This document shows positions 48,552-59,578 of a stretch of DNA of 64,000 bases, one piece after another; the stretch's first letter is position 1; each line of letters begins with the position of its first letter. Under the pieces are notes generated by a model. It worked only from the letters and a program-made list of their open reading frames with translations, did no database searches and was not told the DNA's origin. Origin of the DNA: Arthrobacter sp. B1805 (lineage in GTDB: Bacteria > Actinomycetota > Actinomycetes > Actinomycetales > Micrococcaceae); assembly GCF_002929745.1 (NCBI RefSeq), contig NZ_PJIQ01000001.1, positions 360,850 through 424,849 on the forward strand, given 5' to 3'. The position numbers were made by a program, and so were the translations under genes.

Positions 48552-49985
48552 TCAGCGTTGCCGCTCGACGAGCTGGTAACCCGCTTCGCTGAAGACGAGC
48601 GCGTAGTCTGTGCCGGCGTACCGCTCCTCGGCGTGGGCCTCGGCGTCGCTCGGCCGGACCGGTCCCCAGCTCCAGTCATCGGCGTCCACGATGAGATAGT
48701 CCGGCGGCGGATTGGCGTTCCCGAGCCAGTACACGCGGGTGTCCGGGACGAGGTAGGCCATCAGCACCACGCCGCTCTCGACGCTGGATTCCTCGGGAAT
48801 GAGGTCCATCATGCGGTGGGCGGCGTCCCAGCGCTCGGACTGCCGGTACGTCTCCGGCTCGAGGAGCACGCCGAACTTCTGGGTTGGCAGCAGGACGAGG
48901 CAGCCGACGACGGCGGCGGGAACGCCCACGACTGCGGTGCTGCGCAGCCAGTCGCGGCGGCTTCTCCGAAGAGCGTGCACGCCGTCCACCAGTGCGAGGA
49001 AGAGCGCCGGCATCAGGACGGCGCTGTAGTGCCACTCCGGTCCCCAGTACCCCTCCTGGCCCGAGGCGAATCGCCACAGCAGGGTCGGCAACAGGACCAG
49101 GGTGAGTGAGGAGCGGAGGAACAGGAATCCGCCGGCCAGGAGGAGCAGCAGGAGGGTCTGGTGCTTCGCCGTGCCGGATGCGAGGTCGACGAGGGCACCG
49201 ACGGGATCCGCGATCATCGCACTGACGTCGATGCGGTCGGAGTAGTCGTACTGCCCGCCGGCGTTCAACGCCGGCAGGATCAGCCGCACGGAGATGATCA
49301 GCCACAGCGCACCCCAGACGGCCAGCCAGAGACCGACGGCGGTGCGAAGCCGCAACGCGATGACCAGGCCGAGCGCGATGACGGTGAGCCCGAGGTCCTC
49401 CTTGACGAACACGAGCAGCCCGCCCCACAGGACGGCGGGCAGGGCTCGACGCCGGAGGACCGCTTCGAGGCTCAGCGCCAGGATCGGCACGGCGAACGCG
49501 ATCTCGTGGAACTGCGCGGCAACCGCCGACTGCAGTCCCCAGGACAGGGCATAGGCGGCGCCGACGGCGACCCCGGCCGGCGTGCCGATGAGCCGGATGC
49601 CGACCCGGCTCACGACGGCGACCGACAGGCCGAAGAGGAGGTTCTGCACGATCAGGATGGTCAGGCCTGACGGCGCGACGGCGTACGCCGGTCCCAGCAG
49701 CACGAGCAGCGGGTGGAAGTGGTCGCCGAGCAGGTTGAAGCCCTCGCCCTTGATGGGCACGATCGGGGTGGCGAGGTCGGCATAGGCCTTGGCGAGTTGC
49801 GTGAAGATGCCCAGGTCCCAGGAGGGCGAACTCAACCTGTGCCAGTGCGTGACGGAGAAGACGGAATACAGGACGGCAGCCAGGAGGCCGGTCAGCCAGG
49901 CGCCGGGGGGCTGGCGGCGCACCGCCGCGACAGTGGCTGCCCAGCCTGCGGAGACCGTGTTCCTCGTAGGAGCACCGGCGCTCAC
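48552..49985 (-). CDS. DUF2079 family membrane protein
   Basis: 477 residues with about ten hydrophobic helices. The opening [24 protein letters not shown] and [20 protein letters not shown] are typical of DUF2079, a GT-C-like glycosyltransferase-related membrane family of unknown substrate. GTG at 49985 overlaps the stop of the upstream SCP2-like gene by 4 bases (GTGA). Asp and His residues in the first loops could be catalytic as in GT-C enzymes; this is inference. Confidence 0.85.
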   Translation of the reverse strand: MSAGAPTRNTVSAGWAATVAAVRRQPPGAWLTGLLAAVLYSVFSVTHWHRLSSPSWDLGIFTQLAKAYADLATPIVPIKGEGFNLLGDHFHPLLVLLGPAYAVAPSGLTILIVQNLLFGLSVAVVSRVGIRLIGTPAGVAVGAAYALSWGLQSAVAAQFHEIAFAVPILALSLEAVLRRRALPAVLWGGLLVFVKEDLGLTVIALGLVIALRLRTAVGLWLAVWGALWLIISVRLILPALNAGGQYDYSDRIDVSAMIADPVGALVDLASGTAKHQTLLLLLLAGGFLFLRSSLTLVLLPTLLWRFASGQEGYWGPEWHYSAVLMPALFLALVDGVHALRRSRRDWLRSTAVVGVPAAVVGCLVLLPTQKFGVLLEPETYRQSERWDAAHRMMDLIPEESSVESGVVLMAYLVPDTRVYWLGNANPPPDYLIVDADDWSWGPVRPSDAEAHAEERYAGTDYALVFSEAGYQLVERQR

Positions 49986-50347
49986 GCGGGGCGCCCGAAG
50001 AGGGGCAGCCAGTCGCTCAGGTCGGCACGCAGTCCCGAGGCAGCGACCTTTCCGGCAGCGACGGCGTCGGACCAGGTTGTGGAGCCGGTGACGAGGGCGA
50101 GCCAGGTGGCGGCATCGGTCTCCACGACGTTGGCCGGAGTGCCGCGCGTGTGGCGTGGGCCTTCCACGCACTGGGTGACGCCGAAGGGCGGCACCCGTAC
50201 CTCGACGCTGTTGCCGGGCGCCAGTTCGGCGAGTTCCTCGAGCGTGAAGCGCACCGCGGTCGCCAGCTCGGAACGCCCGGCCGAGCCTGCCGCCACCAGG
50301 TCCAGAGCGTGGTGGCCGTCCTCGCGTGGAATACGTCGCCGTGCCAT
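49982..50347 (-). CDS. Sterol-carrier (SCP2)-like protein
   Basis: 121 residues. The pattern [52 protein letters not shown] (split by strands) and a C-terminal [12 protein letters not shown] fits the small SCP2-like families of actinobacteria. The role is unclear: possibly lipid binding. Starts 13 bases after the asparaginase-type gene and overlaps the DUF2079 gene, so it belongs to the same unit. Confidence 0.75.
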   Translation of the reverse strand: MARRRIPREDGHHALDLVAAGSAGRSELATAVRFTLEELAELAPGNSVEVRVPPFGVTQCVEGPRHTRGTPANVVETDAATWLALVTGSTTWSDAVAAGKVAASGLRADLSDWLPLFGRPA

Positions 50348-50360
50348 GGTTCTGCCGCTC

Positions 50361-51365
50361 CTAGTCGAGCAGTGCCATGATCGGGGCGGCGAGGCGGAGG
50401 CTGCCGACGGCGCGGCCGCCGCCGAGGACCGGGGGAACGACTTTCTCCAGTACGGGCCCGACCTTGTCGGCATCGATCGCGCCGGATGCGGCGAACAGCG
50501 TCAGGCCGACGAGCGTGGCCGCCCGGGCATTGCCGTCCAGGACCTTCAGGGCGAGGGATGCGCCGGTCCGGGCAGCGAGCACGAGGACTCCCTCGGCACC
50601 GCTCTTCGCGATGACCCCCAGGTCCTCCATGACCACGGAGTTCTCCCTCCCGTTGCCGTGCACGGCCCACGGGTAGTCGAGCATCGCGGTGGCGATCGTC
50701 GCCGCGCGCGCGTCGGCGTGCTTGTCCGACGGCGCCTTGGCGATCTTGCCGATGCCGCGCGCAAGGCCCGTGAGGGACACGGCGGCTACCGGGGCGCCAC
50801 AGCCGTCCACGCCCCACGCGGCCACGGGCTCTCCCGTGTACTCCTCGATGACCGACGCCACCGAACGCTGGAGGGGATGCGTGGGCTCGAGGTAGGTCGC
50901 CGTGTCCCATCCGTTCTCCGTGCAGGCCCAGAGGAAGGCGGCGTGCTTGCCCGAGCAGTTGAAGGCGATGCGCTGCTTGCCCTTGCCGCTGCGCACGAGC
51001 TCGTTGCGCGCGTCCTCGTCCTGGGGCCAGTCCGCCGGGCACTGGAGGTCGTTCTCCGTGACACCCGCGGCATCGAGCATGCTGCGGACCACGGCCATGT
51101 GCTCGTTGCTGGCGACGTGGCTGGCCGCCGCGAGGGCCACCTGGGGGCCCCGCAGCGGCACGCCGGCCTTCATGCTGGCGAGTGCCTGGAAGGGCTTGAG
51201 CGTGGAGCGGGGGAAGATCGGGCTGGCGATGTCTCCGAGTTCTGTCACGACCGAGCCGTCTGCGGCGAGGACGACGGCAGAACCCACGTGGCGGGACTCG
51301 ATGAAGCCGTTGCGTTCGAGGACGGCGAAGTCCACGGCATCAGCCGTAGTGAAGGTGGAGGGCAT
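50361..51365 (-). CDS. Asparaginase (L-asparaginase II-type)
   Basis: 334 residues. It matches the asparaginase II family defined on Rhizobium etli AnsA, distinct from E. coli-type enzymes: [26 protein letters not shown], and [14 protein letters not shown]. The conserved Ser-Lys pairs (RSTLKP, CSGKH) and Cys are in place. It should hydrolyse Asn to Asp and ammonia in the cytoplasm, possibly with lower affinity. ATG at 51365. First gene of the unit leading into the SCP2-like and DUF2079 genes. Confidence 0.88.
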   Translation of the reverse strand: MPSTFTTADAVDFAVLERNGFIESRHVGSAVVLAADGSVVTELGDIASPIFPRSTLKPFQALASMKAGVPLRGPQVALAAASHVASNEHMAVVRSMLDAAGVTENDLQCPADWPQDEDARNELVRSGKGKQRIAFNCSGKHAAFLWACTENGWDTATYLEPTHPLQRSVASVIEEYTGEPVAAWGVDGCGAPVAAVSLTGLARGIGKIAKAPSDKHADARAATIATAMLDYPWAVHGNGRENSVVMEDLGVIAKSGAEGVLVLAARTGASLALKVLDGNARAATLVGLTLFAASGAIDADKVGPVLEKVVPPVLGGGRAVGSLRLAAPIMALLD

Positions 51366-51419
51366 GGTTCCAGTATTCCCTATCCGTCTCCGTGGAACCG
51401 ATGACGCCCCCGGGGCAAC

Positions 51420-51456
51420 TGCGCCCACCGGAGAGGACGGTCATCCGGTGGGCGCA
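51420..51456 (-). terminator. Terminator downstream of the molybdoenzyme gene
   Basis: Perfect 13-bp stem TGCGCCCACCGGA / TCCGGTGGGCGCA with an 11-nt loop, 38 bases after the molybdoenzyme stop on the minus strand and upstream of the asparaginase gene. Confidence 0.75.
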
Positions 51457-51493
51457 GGTCCTGGAGATCTCCGCGGGGATGCTGCTGCTTCAC

Positions 51494-53209
51494 CTACTTC
51501 ACCGTGAACTGCACCGACTGCCAGCCCGACGCGCCGTTGGGGACCGTGTCGGCCCGCTCGTCCGTCTGGAGGCCGTCGACAGCGTCCGTCGCCCGTGCCC
51601 TCACCGTGTGGAGGCCGGGCTCCAGGGTGAGCTCGTGCGACCACTGGCGCCAGGTGTCCACCGATGCTTCGGCCGCGAGTGTCACCGCTTCCCAGTCCCC
51701 GCCGTCCACCGAGACCTCTACCTTCGTGATGCCCCGCTGCTGGGACCAGGCCACGCCGCCGATCATGACCGGTCCGGCGTCGAGCGACGCGAAGGATTGC
51801 GGAACCTCGACGCGGGCCATCGTCTTGATGGGTCCCATCTCGGACCAGCCGCGATCGGTCCAGTACGCCTTCCTGTCCGCGAACCGCGTGACCTCCAGGT
51901 CGACGACCCATTTGGTGGCGGAGACGTAGCCGAAGAACCCCGGCACCACCATGCGGACGGGGAAACCGTGCTCCACCGGCAGCGGTTCGTCGTTCATGGC
52001 GATGGCGAGGATGGCGTCGCGGTCGTCCTGCAGCACGGGAAGGGGAGTCGAGGCGCTGAAGCCGTCGGAGCTCGTGGAGAGGACCATGTCGGCGCCGTCG
52101 AGCGGTTTGGCACGGGCCAGCACCTCCCGCAACGGGTAGCCCAACCACTTCGCGTTGCCTGCGAGGTAGCCACCGACGGGATTGGAGACGCACGTCAGCG
52201 TGATGTGCCGCTCGATGAGATCGGCGTCGAGAAGATCCTGGAATGACAACTCGAATTCCTCCTCCACCATGCCGTGGACGCGGAGCACCCAGTCGTCCGT
52301 GGTGAGCTGGGGAACGCTGAGCGCGGTGTCGATGCGGTAGAACTCGCTGTTCGGGGTGACGAAGGGTGTCACGCCCGCAACGGGAGACTGGACTCCGGCG
52401 GGTAACGCCGGCGCTGGACTGGCGGGCGAGGGGAACTGGAGGCTGTCCCGCACCGCCGCGATGTTGTTGCGGGCGCCGGCCAGCAGTCGCCCGCCCCCTG
52501 CTGCTGCCACGGCAACGACGGCGGTGATTCCCGCCGCTGCGAAGAACCCGCGGCGGGAGGTGGTGCCGGTCGTTCCCGTCGCCGCAGCCGCGGCCCGTGC
52601 GCTGACCGGGGTGCCGTCGACGTGCCGGGCGGACGGGGTGCGGGACGGGGTGCGGGACGCAGCGCGGAACCGTGGTCGCGCCATGGCGACACCGGCGGGA
52701 TCGGAACCGTCCGTCGTGACCCCGGTGGTGGGAGAACCCGAGGGGCCGGCGACGGCGGCGTGGCGCAGGCGAGCGGTCAGCCAGCGAAGGGCAAGGAGCC
52801 CGGCGGCCGTGCCGACGACGGTGGGGATCGCGTCGGGGAGGGATGCCCCCGCGCGGGTGAGGACGCACGCCACGATGATCGAACCCATCAGGAGCACTCC
52901 CGCGACCCCGAGGATCCAGCGCTTCATCGCCACGATGCCAAGGATCGCGGCGAGGATCGCGATGGTGACAGCCATCCCGACCAGCAGCGCCAGCTTGTCG
53001 TTGGTACCGAACGTCCGGATCGCGAAATCTTTCATCCAGGGTGGTGTGAAGTCGATGAACGTCGAACCCATCGCGATGACCGGGGTCGCACTGGCGCGGA
53101 AGAAGGCGCCGACGAGCTCGGCGATACCGAGCACCACGCCGGCGGAGAGGACCCCTGCGAGGGCGGCAAGGAGGGTGATGCCGCGGCGGGGCTTGATGGA
53201 GTTGCTCAT
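51494..53209 (-). CDS. Membrane-anchored molybdopterin oxidoreductase, sulfite-oxidase-like
   Basis: 571 residues. The N-terminal ~150 residues form about four to five helices (ITLLAALAGVLSAGVVLG and others). A disordered linker precedes SRRGFFAAAG, a twin-arginine-like start of another helix. The C-terminal sulfite-oxidase-type Mo-cofactor domain has the Mo-ligand Cys in HITLTCVSNPVGG (about residue 338) and WLGYPLRE; a dimerisation domain (VEVSVDGGDWE) ends the protein. The active site should be outside the cell. Substrate unknown; sulfite or a protein-bound methionine sulfoxide are possible. ATG at 53209. Confidence 0.9.
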   Translation of the reverse strand: MSNSIKPRRGITLLAALAGVLSAGVVLGIAELVGAFFRASATPVIAMGSTFIDFTPPWMKDFAIRTFGTNDKLALLVGMAVTIAILAAILGIVAMKRWILGVAGVLLMGSIIVACVLTRAGASLPDAIPTVVGTAAGLLALRWLTARLRHAAVAGPSGSPTTGVTTDGSDPAGVAMARPRFRAASRTPSRTPSARHVDGTPVSARAAAAATGTTGTTSRRGFFAAAGITAVVAVAAAGGGRLLAGARNNIAAVRDSLQFPSPASPAPALPAGVQSPVAGVTPFVTPNSEFYRIDTALSVPQLTTDDWVLRVHGMVEEEFELSFQDLLDADLIERHITLTCVSNPVGGYLAGNAKWLGYPLREVLARAKPLDGADMVLSTSSDGFSASTPLPVLQDDRDAILAIAMNDEPLPVEHGFPVRMVVPGFFGYVSATKWVVDLEVTRFADRKAYWTDRGWSEMGPIKTMARVEVPQSFASLDAGPVMIGGVAWSQQRGITKVEVSVDGGDWEAVTLAAEASVDTWRQWSHELTLEPGLHTVRARATDAVDGLQTDERADTVPNGASGWQSVQFTVK

Positions 53210-53308
53210 GCGAGGTATTCGGAGAGGGACGCCGGCAGTATGGGTACCGAGGCCCTCACGAGGACGCACACTGTGTCGCCCTGAGTGCCTCCAGTACGCT
53301 GTCCTACT

Positions 53309-54601
53309 GTGAAGGTACTTGTGCTGGGCCCCGGAGGCCGCGAACACGCCATCGTCCGGGCCCTGGTGGCCGACCCGTTCGTGCGGGAGGTCCATGCGGC
53401 ACCCGGCAATGCCGGAATCGCTGAGGACGTCCCGATCCACGACGTCGACGCGAACGATCCCGCCGTCGTCACCGACCTCGCGCGCAGCCTCGCTGCCGAC
53501 CTCGTGGTCATCGGGCCGGAAGCGCCGCTCGCGGCCGGTGTCGCCGATGCACTGCTCGACGCAGGCATCCCCGTCTTCGGTCCCACGAGGGCAGCAGCCC
53601 AGCTCGAGGCGTCCAAGGCCTTCGCGAAGCAGGTCATGGCGGCAGCCAGCGTCCCGACAGCCATGGCACGCGTCGCCACCACGGACGAGGAGGCGAACGA
53701 GGCGCTGTGCACCTTCGGAGCCCCCTACGTGGTGAAGGACGACGGACTGGCCGCGGGCAAGGGTGTGGTCGTGACGGACGATCTCGACGCTGCACTGGCC
53801 CATGCGTCGGCGTGCTTCCAGGCCGGGGGCAGTGTGGTCATCGAGGAGTACCTCGACGGTCCCGAAGTATCCCTCTTCGTGCTCTCGGACGGACGCACGG
53901 TGGTCCCGCTGGCGCCCGCACAGGACTTCAAGCGCATCCACGACGGCGACCAGGGACCGAACACCGGCGGAATGGGCGCGTACTCACCGCTCGAGTGGGT
54001 TCCCGCGAGTTTGGTGGACGAGGTCATCGAGCGTGTGGCGCAACCCGTCATCGACGAGATGGCCCATCGCGGAACCCCCTTCGCCGGTGTCCTCTACGTG
54101 GGCCTCGCCCTGACCACGCGCGGGGTGCGCGTCATCGAATTCAACGCGCGGTTCGGCGACCCGGAGACGCAGGCCGTGCTGGCCCGCCTGACGACGCCGC
54201 TCGGGGGCGTGCTGCTCGCCGCAGCCAAGGGAACCCTCGACCAGATCGACCAGCTCAACTGGTCGCCGAAAACGGCGGTCGCCGTCGTGCTGGCGTCCGA
54301 GAACTATCCGGACGCTCCCGCCACAGGGCGCCGCATCCGCGGACTGAAGAAGGCCGCGAAGGTGGCGGGCGCCCAGGTCCTCCACGCAGGCACTGCTTCC
54401 CGCGACGGCAAGGTGGTCAGTGCGGGCGGCCGGGTGCTCGCTGTTGTCGGTCTCGGCGATTCACTCCAGGACGCGCGGTCCACCGCCTACGAGAGCCTCT
54501 CCCACATCGAGCTCGAGGGTGGGCAGTTCCGCACCGACATCGCCCTCAAGGCCTCACGCGCCGAGGTCACGGTCACCGGCCCCGCAGCGGCGACGGCATG
54601 A
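53309..54601 (+). CDS. purD: Phosphoribosylamine-glycine ligase (GAR synthetase)
   Basis: 430 residues. ATP-grasp enzyme making GAR, the second step of purine synthesis. Start VLVLGPGGREHAI; ATP-grasp segments VKDDGLAAGKGVVV and GVLYVGLALT, RVIEFNARFGDPETQ near the metal site. GTG at 53309 has no clear ribosome site upstream, so the mRNA may have a very short leader. The purC start overlaps its stop by 4 bases. Confidence 0.96.
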   Translation: MKVLVLGPGGREHAIVRALVADPFVREVHAAPGNAGIAEDVPIHDVDANDPAVVTDLARSLAADLVVIGPEAPLAAGVADALLDAGIPVFGPTRAAAQLEASKAFAKQVMAAASVPTAMARVATTDEEANEALCTFGAPYVVKDDGLAAGKGVVVTDDLDAALAHASACFQAGGSVVIEEYLDGPEVSLFVLSDGRTVVPLAPAQDFKRIHDGDQGPNTGGMGAYSPLEWVPASLVDEVIERVAQPVIDEMAHRGTPFAGVLYVGLALTTRGVRVIEFNARFGDPETQAVLARLTTPLGGVLLAAAKGTLDQIDQLNWSPKTAVAVVLASENYPDAPATGRRIRGLKKAAKVAGAQVLHAGTASRDGKVVSAGGRVLAVVGLGDSLQDARSTAYESLSHIELEGGQFRTDIALKASRAEVTVTGPAAATA

Positions 54602-55497
54602 GCGTCTTCGCGCCCGCGCACCCCGAACTGCCCGGCTGGCGGCATGTCTATTCAGGCAAGGTCCGTGACCTGTACGAGCCGGAGGACGGGACCGACGACG
54701 TCGTGCTCGTGGTCGCCAGTGACCGCATCAGCGCCTACGACCACGTCCTGTCGACAGCTATCCCCGACAAGGGACGCGTCCTGACGCAGCTCAGCCTGTG
54801 GTGGTTCGAGCGGCTCGAGGGCATTCCCAACCACGTGATCGCCTCCGACGTCGCCGGAGGTGTGCCCGCCGAGGTCGAGGGCCGGGCCATGATCTGCCGG
54901 AAGCTCGTCATGTACCCGATCGAATGCATCGCCCGCGGCTACCTCACCGGCAGCGGCCTGCTGGAGTACCAGGCGTCCCGGACCGTGTGCTCCCTGCCGC
55001 TGCCGGAGGGGCTCGTGGACGGATGGCGTCTGGAACCCGCGCTCTTCACGCCGTCGGCCAAGGCGGAGGTGGGCGAGCACGACGAGAACATCACGTACGA
55101 CGCCGTCGTCATGACGGTGGGCGATGACGCCGCCGCGCAGCTCCGGTCGCTCACGCTCGACATCTACACCAGGGCCGAGGCCATCGCGCGGGAGCGGGGG
55201 ATCATCCTCGCCGATACCAAGGTGGAATTCGGGCTCGATCCCGTCTCGGGCCGAATCACCCTCGGGGACGAAGTGCTGACGCCCGACTCGTCACGCTTCT
55301 GGGACGCAGCGCTCTACGCGCCCGGGCAGGCGCAGCCCTCCTTCGACAAGCAGTTCGTCCGGGACTGGCTGACCTCCGATGCCTCGGGCTGGGACCGCCG
55401 GTCGGAACCCCCTGCGCTGCCCGACGACGTCGTCGAGCGTACGCGCTCCCGCTACATCGAGGCCTACGAACGGCTGACGGGCCGCACCTTCGTCTGA
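54598..55497 (+). CDS. purC: Phosphoribosylaminoimidazole-succinocarboxamide synthase
   Basis: 299 residues. SAICAR synthase of purine synthesis: VYSGKVRDLYE near the start, GRAMICRKLVMYPIECIARGYLTGSG, and DTKVEFGLD (metal-binding). The longer actinobacterial/eukaryotic-type form with an N-terminal strand. ATGA overlap with purD makes a purD-purC operon. A terminator hairpin follows 61 bases on. Confidence 0.96.
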   Translation: MSVFAPAHPELPGWRHVYSGKVRDLYEPEDGTDDVVLVVASDRISAYDHVLSTAIPDKGRVLTQLSLWWFERLEGIPNHVIASDVAGGVPAEVEGRAMICRKLVMYPIECIARGYLTGSGLLEYQASRTVCSLPLPEGLVDGWRLEPALFTPSAKAEVGEHDENITYDAVVMTVGDDAAAQLRSLTLDIYTRAEAIARERGIILADTKVEFGLDPVSGRITLGDEVLTPDSSRFWDAALYAPGQAQPSFDKQFVRDWLTSDASGWDRRSEPPALPDDVVERTRSRYIEAYERLTGRTFV

Positions 55498-55558
55498 TCG
55501 CCGCTGGTGCCGGGTTCGCCCGGTCACCGTGCCGGACCAGGACCGAGTTCGAAAGATG

Positions 55559-55588
55559 AAGGCCCGCCGGCAGATGCCGGCGGGCCTT
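55559..55588 (+). terminator. Terminator after purC
   Basis: Stem AAGGCCCGCCGGC with GCCGGCGGGCCTT (13 bp or more, tight loop), followed by TCCTC. It also lies downstream of the tRNA gene on the other strand. Confidence 0.85.
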
Positions 55589-55594
55589 TCCTCA

Positions 55595-55672
<78 letters not shown>

Positions 55673-55771
55673 ATGTCGCGTCCGTAAGGCCAAGCCTCCC
55701 GATCGGCAACTGTCCAAGAATAGCCGAGGATCAGCGGCGAGGAAAACCGGGCGGAACCATTCCGCGGGCCA

Positions 55772-57646
55772 TCAGACCAGGGAGTCCTTCCACGCGGCGT
55801 GCAGGGTCGCGAACCGGCCCGTACCGGCGATCAGCTCGGCCGGCGTGCCGTCCTCCACGACGTGGCCGTCATGCACCACCAGTACGCGGTCGGCGATCGC
55901 CACGGTGGACAACCGGTGCGCGATGATCAGGGCCGTCCTCTTGCCCAGCAGCTTCTGCAACCCCTCCTGCACGAGGCGTTCGCTCGGGATGTCGAGCGAG
56001 GACGTCGCCTCGTCGAGGATGAGCACGGCCGGGTCGGCCAGGAACGCACGGGCGAAGCTGATGAGCTGCCGCTGACCCGCGGAGACCCGACCACCGCGCT
56101 TGTTGACGTCCGTGTCGAAGCCTTCGGGAAGCTCGAGGATGAACTGCTCCGCGCCGACCGCGCGGGCCGCAGCGACAATCTCCTCACGGCTCGCGTCGGG
56201 CTTTCCCAGGGCGATGTTGTCCGCCACTGAGCCGCTGAAGAGGAAGGCCTCCTGCGTGACCATGACGACCGCGCGCCTCAGGTCGGTCGATGCGAGGTCC
56301 CGGAGGTCCACGCCGTCGAGCGTCAGCCTGCCCTCGGACACGTCGTAGAAGCGGGCGATGAGCTTTGCGAGGGTGGATTTCCCGGCGCCCGTCTGTCCCA
56401 CGAGCGCGACGGTCTGCCCCGCCTGGATGGACAGGTTCATCGTCGGCAGCACCACGGGCCCGCTGCCGTAGCGGAATGCGACGTCGTGGAACTCGATGGC
56501 ACCGTGTGGGCTGGGCAGGGATACCGGGTTCTTCGGCGGCCGGACGGTGGGCACCTCCTCGAGCAGGCCGGAGACCTTCTCGAGCGCAGCGGAGGCGGAC
56601 TGGAAGGAGTTGTAGAACATCGCCATCTGGTCCACGGGCTGGAAAAAGCGCTTGCTGTAGAGGATCAGGGCGAGGAGGGCTCCCACTTCGAGCGTGCCTC
56701 CGAGCACCCTGAACCCGCCGAACACGAGCACGACGGCGACCGTCACGTTGCCGATCAGCACGAGACCGGGCTGGAAGACGCCGTTCAGGTTGATCGAGCG
56801 GACCGTCACCCTGCGGTAGTCCTCCGCGAGCTCGTCGTAGCGCTCCGCGTTCACTGCCTCCCGCCGGAAGGCCTTCACGGCGCGGATGCCGGTCATGGTC
56901 TCGATGAAGTGGACGATCAGCTTCGCCGACACCACGCGCGACTCGCGGTACGCGATCTGGGAGTGTTTCTGGTACCAGCGCGCCAGGAAGAACATGGGTA
57001 CTGCCGCGGCCAGGATCAGGAAGCCGGTGCGCCAGTCGAGCGCGAAGATGGTGGCCGCCGTGAAGAGCATGAAGACAGCTCCGGAGGCAAGGGAGCTGAC
57101 GCCGGAATCCAGGAGCTCCCGCAGCGCCTCGAGATCCGAGGTCTGCCGGGAGATGATGCGCCCGGACGTGTACTTCTCGTGGAATTCGAGGCTCAGCCGC
57201 TGCGTGTGCCTGAAGACCCGCACGCGGAGGTCCAGTAGCATCGCCTGGCTGAGCTGGGCCGTCGCCCGGACATATCCCGCCGTCAGGACCGAGGCGAGCA
57301 CGGCTGCCAGCAGGTAGGTGCCACCGGCGAACCACAGCAGAAGCGGATCCCCCGCGATCAGTGCGGGAAGCGCGCGGTCGATCCCGAAAGCGATGATGGC
57401 GGGCCCCGCGACCCGGGCAGCCTGCGAGATGACCACGAGCACCACCGTCCAGATGAACTGCCGGCGGTTCGGGCGGATGAGGGAGCCGAGCAGCCGGAAG
57501 GACCTCGAGCGGACCGACCTGCTCTGCGCGCGGTCGAGGAGGACATCGTCCTCGTTCAGGACCCCGGCGGACGTGGGGCCCTGAGCGTTCCTGGCGTTTC
57601 TGGCGCTCTTCGGGCCGTCCCCCGGTGCTGCGGTGGTACGGCTCAT
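55772..57646 (-). CDS. ABC exporter, catalytically complete subunit
   Basis: 624 residues: six-helix membrane domain (about 65-350) fused to an ABC domain. Walker [10 protein letters not shown]; Walker B with catalytic Glu in [10 protein letters not shown]; the signature is VSAGQ rather than LSGGQ; the His loop is IIAHRLST. Paired with the next gene, whose Walker B lacks the Glu, it forms a heterodimeric exporter with one consensus ATP site. Its ATG overlaps the partner's stop by 4 bases. Substrate unknown; drug, lipid or peptide export are usual. Confidence 0.92.
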   Translation of the reverse strand: MSRTTAAPGDGPKSARNARNAQGPTSAGVLNEDDVLLDRAQSRSVRSRSFRLLGSLIRPNRRQFIWTVVLVVISQAARVAGPAIIAFGIDRALPALIAGDPLLLWFAGGTYLLAAVLASVLTAGYVRATAQLSQAMLLDLRVRVFRHTQRLSLEFHEKYTSGRIISRQTSDLEALRELLDSGVSSLASGAVFMLFTAATIFALDWRTGFLILAAAVPMFFLARWYQKHSQIAYRESRVVSAKLIVHFIETMTGIRAVKAFRREAVNAERYDELAEDYRRVTVRSINLNGVFQPGLVLIGNVTVAVVLVFGGFRVLGGTLEVGALLALILYSKRFFQPVDQMAMFYNSFQSASAALEKVSGLLEEVPTVRPPKNPVSLPSPHGAIEFHDVAFRYGSGPVVLPTMNLSIQAGQTVALVGQTGAGKSTLAKLIARFYDVSEGRLTLDGVDLRDLASTDLRRAVVMVTQEAFLFSGSVADNIALGKPDASREEIVAAARAVGAEQFILELPEGFDTDVNKRGGRVSAGQRQLISFARAFLADPAVLILDEATSSLDIPSERLVQEGLQKLLGKRTALIIAHRLSTVAIADRVLVVHDGHVVEDGTPAELIAGTGRFATLHAAWKDSLV

Positions 57647-59466
57647 GCCAACGCCTCCTCGTCGTCGTGCACGGATTGCTCGGCGCGACCGAGCTGCGCG
57701 ATCTCCTCGTCATCCAGGCTGGCGATGACGTAGCGGTAGTGGTCGCTGCGGGCCAGCAGTTCGGAGTGCGTTCCCACGTCCGTGATGCGGCCTTCCTGCA
57801 GGAGTGCCACGCGGTCGGCCAGGGCGACGGTGGAAGGACGGTGCGCCACGATGAGCGTCGTCGTCGAGCTCAGGACCGCACGGAGCCCCTCTTCCACGCG
57901 TTCCTCCGTGGCGACATCGAGTGCCGAGAGCGGATCATCCAGCACCAGCACCGTGGGACGCGCCGCGATCGCACGTGCCAGTGCGATCCGCTGGCGCTGG
58001 CCACCGGACAGGCTGAGGCCTTCCTCTCCGATGAGGGTGTCGAGACCTTCGGGCAGGGAGTAGGCGAACTGCGCCTGCGCGACCTCGATCGCCTCCGCAA
58101 GGACCCTGTCTGCGGCCGAGCCGACGGCGTCGGAGCCCATGAGGACGTTGTCCCGCACCGAGCTGGAGAAGAGGGTGGTGTCTTCGAAGGCCACGGCGAC
58201 GAGCGTCCTCAGCTCGTCGAGGCTGAGAGCGCGGAGGTCCACCCCGTCGATGCTGATGCTGCCCCCCGTGACGTCGTGTAGGCGTGGGACCAGCTGGAGG
58301 AGCGTGCTCTTGCCGCATCCCGTGACGCCGACCAGTGCCATCGTCTCGCCCGCCCGTAGCTGGAGGTCGATGCCGTCGAGGACGTCATCGCTGTCGTCCT
58401 GCGCATCCGGGTACCGGAAGTGCACGTCGCGGAACACGACATCACCGCGCGGTGCCTCGAGGTGGACGGGCTCCGCCGGGTCGGTGATGGTGTTCTCCGA
58501 CTCCATGACCTCGTAGTGCCTGTCGATGGCGGTCTTCGCCGTGAAGGTCATGGCGAGGAGCGGACCGATGAATTCCACGGGCCCGGCCACCGCGGCCGCC
58601 GTCGCGAAGAAGGCCACCAGCGCCCCGATGGAGACGTCACCGCTGGCCGCCAGTGTCACGCCGACGACGAGCGAGGCGCCGAGCGCGAGCTCGGGGAGCA
58701 GGGTGACGACCATGGAGAAGTTGGCGAGCGACTTCGCCTTGAAGATCTCGGTCCGACGGAGCTCCTCCGCCTGCTCCTCGAAGTCCTCCAGCGCCTCGCC
58801 GCTCCGACCGAAGGCCTTCAGGACGAGGATCCCGTGCACGGACTCCTCGACCGTCGTGGCGAGGTCTCCGGCCTGGTCCTGGCTCTTGCGCGATACCCGG
58901 CTGTAGGACGTACGGAAGCGGTAGCCGTAGATCATCAGTGGAACGGCGGCCGCGACGAAGATCAAGGCGAGGGCCCAACTGGTCATGAACATGACGATCA
59001 CGCCCATCACCACGGTCAGCGAAGTGACCACCAGCATGATGAGGCCGAATGCCATCCAGCGCCGCATCAGGTTGAGGTCGCTCATGGCGCGCGAGAGGAG
59101 TTGCCCGCTGCCCCACCGATCGTGGAACTCGACGGTCAGGTTCTGCAGATGGCGGTAGAAGGACGTGCGCATCCTCGTCTCCACGGTCGTTGCCGGGGCG
59201 ATGACGAACTGGCGGCGTAGTGCTACGAACGTCGCCTCGAGGACTCCGAGCAGCAGGACGACGCCGGATGCGATCCAGACAGTGCGGGCGGAGGCGCCTT
59301 CGGCGAGGGCGTCATTGATGAGGACGCGCAGCACCTGGGGGATGGCGAGGGCCATGACGCTCGCTCCGAGGGCGCACAGCAGACCCAGGACGAGCCGGGG
59401 AATGATGGGTTTGACATGCGGGTAGAGCCGTCCGAGCGATTCCCACAGCGTGGTCTGGTTCTTCAT
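57643..59466 (-). CDS. ABC exporter, degenerate-site subunit
   Basis: 607 residues: membrane domain (about 15-310) plus ABC domain. Walker [10 protein letters not shown] and signature LSGGQRQ are normal, but Walker B reads [10 protein letters not shown] with Asp where the catalytic Glu should be, and the switch segment is VAHRPST. This is the TM287-like degenerate half of a heterodimer. First gene of the two-gene exporter operon, translationally coupled to the partner. Substrate unknown. Confidence 0.92.
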   Translation of the reverse strand: MKNQTTLWESLGRLYPHVKPIIPRLVLGLLCALGASVMALAIPQVLRVLINDALAEGASARTVWIASGVVLLLGVLEATFVALRRQFVIAPATTVETRMRTSFYRHLQNLTVEFHDRWGSGQLLSRAMSDLNLMRRWMAFGLIMLVVTSLTVVMGVIVMFMTSWALALIFVAAAVPLMIYGYRFRTSYSRVSRKSQDQAGDLATTVEESVHGILVLKAFGRSGEALEDFEEQAEELRRTEIFKAKSLANFSMVVTLLPELALGASLVVGVTLAASGDVSIGALVAFFATAAAVAGPVEFIGPLLAMTFTAKTAIDRHYEVMESENTITDPAEPVHLEAPRGDVVFRDVHFRYPDAQDDSDDVLDGIDLQLRAGETMALVGVTGCGKSTLLQLVPRLHDVTGGSISIDGVDLRALSLDELRTLVAVAFEDTTLFSSSVRDNVLMGSDAVGSAADRVLAEAIEVAQAQFAYSLPEGLDTLIGEEGLSLSGGQRQRIALARAIAARPTVLVLDDPLSALDVATEERVEEGLRAVLSSTTTLIVAHRPSTVALADRVALLQEGRITDVGTHSELLARSDHYRYVIASLDDEEIAQLGRAEQSVHDDEEALA

Positions 59467-59578
59467 GCCAACTCTTCGGTCATCGATAGTTGTTGGTGTC
59501 CCTCAGCAACCATTCTAGGTCAGGGCGCTGCACAGCAGATCACGATGTGCAGGACCCGAAGAAGCCAGGAAGTGCTGG

